A DNA stretch of 64,000 bases, from the NCBI GenBank assembly GCA_035582835.1, contig JAYKAV010003424.1:97460-161459 (forward strand), in the 5' to 3' direction. This DNA comes from Phoebastria nigripes. Lineage: Eukaryota; Chordata; Aves; Procellariiformes; Diomedeidae. This document shows, one piece after another, positions 59,008 to 64,000 of the stretch. The notes beneath the pieces are model-generated. The model was not told where the DNA came from. It saw only the letters and a program-made list of their open reading frames with translations, and did not search any database. Made by a program: the position numbers and the translations under genes. The first letter of the stretch is position 1. Each line of letters begins with the position of its first letter.

Positions 59008-62000
59008 CCATCTGGCCAGTCTCTAGGCCATGCATTTGATCAAAAAGTGATTAAACCCACAAATGGATTACTAATAATTATGCAGAATCCCTTCAAGGTA
59101 CCAGATAGTATTACTTACCTTTAAATAGTCTTAAAAAAATTGTAATAAAAAAATGAAAAATTTTGGCAGATGGTGCAATGAACCTAAGGTTTGGGTTTTT
59201 TTCCTGTGATTAAACCATCTGGCTGATATTTTTTATGAGTTAATTTAATATATCTGTGCAAGTTTTCATCACTTTGTAATTTAAAAATAGAAATAGTTGA
59301 AACCTAGGAGGGAGTTGTCCTTGTCTGACCAAAGGAAATACGCTATTTCTCAGTTTCACATGCTCTATGATTGAGGTATATTTACACTACCTCTGTTTTC
59401 TAAGCAGGTATGAACTTAACACCTTCCAAGCATTCTGAAGTTTCTCATTTTGTCCCTTGTATTACCTACCCCTCCTTCTATTGTTCCAAACACCCACTCC
59501 TAAGTAAGCAGAAAACTGAATAATGTAACACAGGCACTGATAAAGGCATGGCTCATCTGTACCTTTTCCTGAACTAAATCTCATTTTCTGAAGAAATTAC
59601 TGGAATTTGAAAAAATATGAAGTTAAGGGATAATAGATAAATAAAATAAGTAAAATTACTAAGTTGTATGAAAACCCATTTTTAATTTCCTTATATTTAA
59701 ATATTGAATTTGGTATTTTTCAAATTATTTTTCTTTCCTTTTAAAAATGTTTTTATTGAGAATAAATGATTAAGTGAGCTCCTCTTTAAATTGCTTGTAG
59801 CTATTGGTCCTTACTGAGAGTATTTTCTTCTTGAAACTTTTTAGAAAACTTTCAACCTTGCCTATGCTATTTGGATTGGAATAATATATAGCCAAGCCAA
59901 TTAGTTGTACAGTTTTGGAGTATTCATGAAAACAAAACCTCATTAGCTGAAAGATCTTGCAAATTTTATTCAAAATAAAATCTTGACATTACCCTTGTTC
60001 ACATATTTAGGAAGAAGTCTTTCATTGTTGAAAATAGTTACTTAGTCTTTTCAGTTAACTCTCATAGTCTTCATGAAGAATTTCCTAAATTGAGGGACAG
60101 GTCAGGAAAAGGTGAAGGTAAGTCATTTTGCAATCCAGCAGTTAAATATGAAGTAACTCTACAGGTTTTAATTAAACCATTCAACAATTTATTTCTATCT
60201 ACCAATGCTTCAGCTTTATATTTTTTTTCCCATTGTGGTGCTTTCCTGTGCTGAGGGTTGCATCAGGACTACTACATTAAAGTCTGCCTGTATCTGCAGC
60301 ACTGCCTGTTTCAGTAGCCAGCAACAGGTGAACGGGGAACAAGGCTGTATTCTTTTTTCCCAGATAAGAGATTAAGTATATCTGTAGAAATTCAGTAGCG
60401 GCTTGGTCCCATTGATGAGCCTCCTACTATCATCACTGTCTTTTGTCTAGATGAAGCAGAAGCTTTTCAGTCTTGCAGCTGTGGCAAACTTTGGGGACAG
60501 GTGTGTTCTCTGGGAAGTCCCACAGTCTTGTATGTTGAGTGTGTGCCATCTCTTAACATACCTTGACATCCTGTGAATGCAAGGCAGGAGGTTAGGGAAG
60601 AGTAGGGCCAGGATGAGTATTAGTAAGTGCCTTGGTCTTGTAAGACCTTGATGTAAATGTTGCCTCTTGGCATGACAGGGTGGAATTTATAATGAGACTG
60701 ATACCTTCTTTTGGATGTTTACTGTGGCACTGTCTTTCCACCGTTGCAGTTAATGAAAATCTGATCAATAAATAGAAGGATGCCTGCAGCATGATTCAGT
60801 TCACCAGGTATAAGAGCATCTGCTTTAAAGTAAGCTGAACCTCCCCCTGGGCTCCATTGACTGTAATGACTAGATTGGCATTAAACAGAATGATACTTCA
60901 GCCTTTTAGCCTGGGTGTTTGTAGACTGAATCCCAACCTATTGTAATTCAAGTAATGGTTGTTGTTTTATCTCTGTAAAATGTACCAGATCTGAAGGTGT
61001 GTCCTCCTTCCTATCTATTAATGCTTCTTCACTTAGCACCTCTTCAGTCAAAGTTACTTTTGCTTTTTGTCTCCTTGAATTTAACTTCATAATACTAGCT
61101 TCTTCCCTGAAATACTCTATATGTTGATTTTCTTCTTAATATTTATTGTCATGATTTTCTCAGGAACATTCAAAAATTATTTGTGTGTGGAGTATAGCAT
61201 ATATGATAAATATTTCCTAAAGTGGTAACTGATGTCTGCTATAAGCTAGACTAATGGAACTTGTAAGCAAGTTTGTAGAATTTAAATATATGCTCTGTCC
61301 ATGCCATAGAGCTCTTTCTCATATGTATTGAGCAATACTGGAGGTTTCTTTTTTTTTTTTCCCCCCCATGAGGAGGGATCTAGTACTTTTTAAAATCAAA
61401 TTCTGCAATATATTCTTTTTTGGAAGCCTATACTCAGGATTCCATCTCCCAGTTTGCCAAGCAATAAAGATTATCCCTCTTGTAATTCAGTGTCTGGGGC
61501 CATAGATGTGCAAAGGAGCTACTGCAGTTTAAAAATTTATTGTGTGTCCATAGAGCTGCAGTAACTTAACTATGTGTATCTTCCTAACTGCAGAAATCCC
61601 ATAGAAAAACAAGCTGGTTGAAACATTTTATTGAGACTGAAGTATTTCATTTTGCCCTACATCTGCCATAAGGTAGGTGTGTTCACACATTTTGTCACTA
61701 TGGCTATGTTCACATGTGATAATGCCTCAAGTGTCTGACCTGTAAGAAATATTCATTTCCCAGTAGGCAGGTACAGTAAAACTGTACCAGAAAATGGAAT
61801 TGAGACATAATCTTCTGGCTGGTCTTAGTCTACCCTGCAGTCCTTGCTCCTGATCCAAATCTCACAGTAGATCAACTGATGTGATTTTTGTTTTTTTCCA
61901 AAGCTGATCAGGTCACATGGCAGAGAAGGATCACAGAGAAGGTGTACTCCAGTAAATTCCCTGTTTTCCAAGTTTGTGGGTGCACTGCAGAATGCCATAA

Positions 62001-62022
62001 CTGATGATGTGGATTCCACCTA
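59008..62022. other. Intergenic DNA
   Basis: No gene or mobile element recognised. A T12-C7 run lies at about 61348-61367. Short frames at 60592-60792 and 61825-62019 have no domain. Confidence 0.55.
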
Positions 62023-62087
62023 TCATAGAATAATAGAATAGTTTGGGTTGGAAGGGACATATAAAGGTCATTTAGTCCAACCCCCAC
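62023..62087 (-). mobile_element. CR1 3'-end stub
   Basis: TCATAGAATAATAGAATAG followed by TTTGGGTTGGAAGGGACAT and GGTCATTTAGTCCAACC is the reverse complement of the last 65 bp or so of a CR1 element, the outcome of extreme 5' truncation. Confidence 0.92.
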
Positions 62088-64000
62088 AATGCATAACTAG
62101 GTGACTAAGACTATTTAGAAAATGGCCTTTCAATTCATAATCATGAATGCACTTTTAAAGATTTTTACCCTGAGTACCTCAAAATAATGAATTTATTTTG
62201 TTCCCCAACCTTCCTCTGCAGGGTAGATCAGCTGACTTGCCTAAAGTCAGAAATTAAATTAATTTTTCATGAATATCAGCATGGCATATTTTATGTGCTT
62301 CAACGGACTGACTTTTCCCTTATTATCTACAGAATATACACACCTGTGTTGATAATAAGTTACAAAATTCTCAGATATAATTCTGAAGACATATAAAATC
62401 TGGTTATGGGAAAATATTCAGGCAAAACAGATTCCATAGTACAGGCGTTTATGTAAATGAGACAAACCAAGGAAAGGTAATATCATTTGTTAGATCAACT
62501 GTTATAACTGGGTAAAGCAGAAAATCCTGATGAAAGCATTCTGCTGAAAGGCACGTCTACTTTCAGTAGCTTTATAAACTGGACAAATAAGTTGTCTTAA
62601 CTCTGCAAATATATTGCTACAATGTTTTCTTTAAAATGGGTCCAGTTACAAGTCTTGAAAGCATGAGCCAATTATCTTTTCCATAAAACAAATGAACTTT
62701 AAGTAAGCGGAGAGAGCGGGGGAAACCCTTAGCTCATTTCACTGTCAGAGCAGCGCCCTTTACTGTCCAAAGTACTCTGCTAATCATGTCTGGCAGCCTA
62801 GACTCCTTGAGTGAAATTAATTTCACTTTTCTTTAGATATCTAAAACTGTCTAATTATCCTGTATAAAGACCTCCTCCATAGCCTTTGGGGACAAATAGG
62901 CACTTCCAGGCATGGCTGATTTTGCTTGATTTTAGCAGTCCGTTGAGGACAAAATGACTCGTGGTCTGGAAATTCCTGTTTTGTTTTNTTTTTTTTTCTC
63001 CCCCCCTTTCCTTTTTTTTGGATGACCAGTATGAATATTTAGGCTGTAGACATCTAGAGTGAGGTGGGGTGAAACACCCACCCTTATGCTAAAAACCTAA
63101 GATATCAGCAATAATGGTCAACAATTGTAAGAAAATGGCACCCAGTAATCACCTGAGTCATTATCAGTGTTTGGTTTTATGTTAATAAGACATTTTGGTT
63201 AACTTGATGCACAACGCACATTCGGAGATGCAGATCCACTCACCACGTGCTGTAACATCTTTTAACCAGAGATCTTCCCATCTCATCTTGCATTACTTAT
63301 GCAGTTAAGATTAGGCAGGCAAAAGGAGGACAGAATTTGACAGTATGGTGACATCTATCACTGGTTTCTTTGGCTGTGTTTACGCTGGTAGGTTAAAGTT
63401 GTTAGGAACATTGCTGGGTGCTGGACTTCAACTGATATTCTAAAAGTATTCAGAATTGACTTTGGCATTCTTTTGATCTCTGCCAATTAGAAATCTCCCA
63501 AACAATTCTAGGCTGGCGACAATTCCCAGTAAGCAGTTTCTGTGTGGCCCCTTTATTTAGGAGGCTAAGAATTTACATGAAAGCACTCTGTGTCAGCTGG
63601 CCTTAGTACTCTACTTTGTTTAATTTGCTAGTAAAATAGCATTTGCTAGCAAGAAGCATTTGCTAGAGGTAGCAAGTGAATAGAAATATTCTGGAAGTGC
63701 ATGGTAAAGAAGAGGATAGTTCACCTTCTTTTTGATCAGTGTTCTATTAGAATGATGACCCATTAGAATTGTTACATGTTGAATCAGATTTCTACAGATC
63801 TTCATCACCCTGTTCCTACATATCATTGTCTTATCAGCTTTTATGGTATGTTTAGCAGCTGGCATTCAGCTTACAGTGCTGATTTTTGAATAACATGCTA
63901 AAATACTAAGAATTCTATTGTTTTCCTGCATTTACTCTCTGCCAAACTGCGTGTATTACATGTTACCATAGGCAAATGCTGCATAACAAAAAAGTAATTG
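62088..64000. other. Intergenic DNA; candidate conserved stretch 62700-62970
   Basis: No gene recognised. 62700-62970 is less AT-rich and holds an 18-bp perfect palindrome at 62810-62827 (AGTGAAATTAATTTCACT). A T/C low-complexity run lies at about 62983-63019 with one N. Confidence 0.4.

Overview
The window looks like non-coding DNA from a bird genome. The evidence is the mobile-element content: CR1 LINE copies of several ages, whose 3' ends carry the avian ATTCTATG-type tail, and solo LTRs of an endogenous-retrovirus family that begins TGTCCTGGTTTCAGC or TGTGCTGGTTTTGGC and ends ...GGTTAAACCACRACA. The rest is AT-rich, and two runs of N plus scattered single Ns mark a draft assembly. I found no host gene, tRNA, rRNA or CRISPR array that I can support. 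The window reads as a gene desert, or the inside of a very large intron.

Layout. 1-741 holds two minus-strand CR1 pieces (endonuclease and ORF1 esterase) split by about 228 bp of AT-rich DNA; 1-338 reappears almost unchanged at 17645-17983. 895-1195 and 4380-5850 are ancient, stop-riddled CR1 relics. 3594-4168 and 11354-11942 are solo LTRs with perfect 5-bp target duplications. 6305-6479 and 7242-7415 are a 175-bp direct repeat of unknown nature. 15007-17755 (CR1-A) and 22102-25310 (CR1-D) are long minus-strand CR1 copies; CR1-A contains a 605-bp gap. 26604-27357 is a distinct, CpG-rich and probably younger solo LTR. 27363-45842 is largely featureless AT-rich sequence with microsatellites and a 54-bp tandem duplication. 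45844-48235 (CR1-B) is a sister of CR1-A. 50030-50380 is another ancient CR1-like relic. 50883-51193 is a truncated LTR next to CR1-C (51333-54535), a plus-strand copy that keeps 5' parts but has lost its 3' end. 56911-57507 and 58408-59002 are solo LTRs in opposite orientation. 62023-62087 is a CR1 3' stub.

All CR1 open frames are broken by stops or frameshifts, and CR1-C has also lost its reverse-transcriptase catalytic Asp pair. No LTR retains gag, pol or env. I see no new biological system. The observations most worth checking are the near-identical 338-bp duplication, which suggests misassembly or segmental duplication; the inactivating lesions shared by CR1-A and CR1-B; the anonymous 175-bp direct repeat; and a few candidate conserved non-coding stretches.
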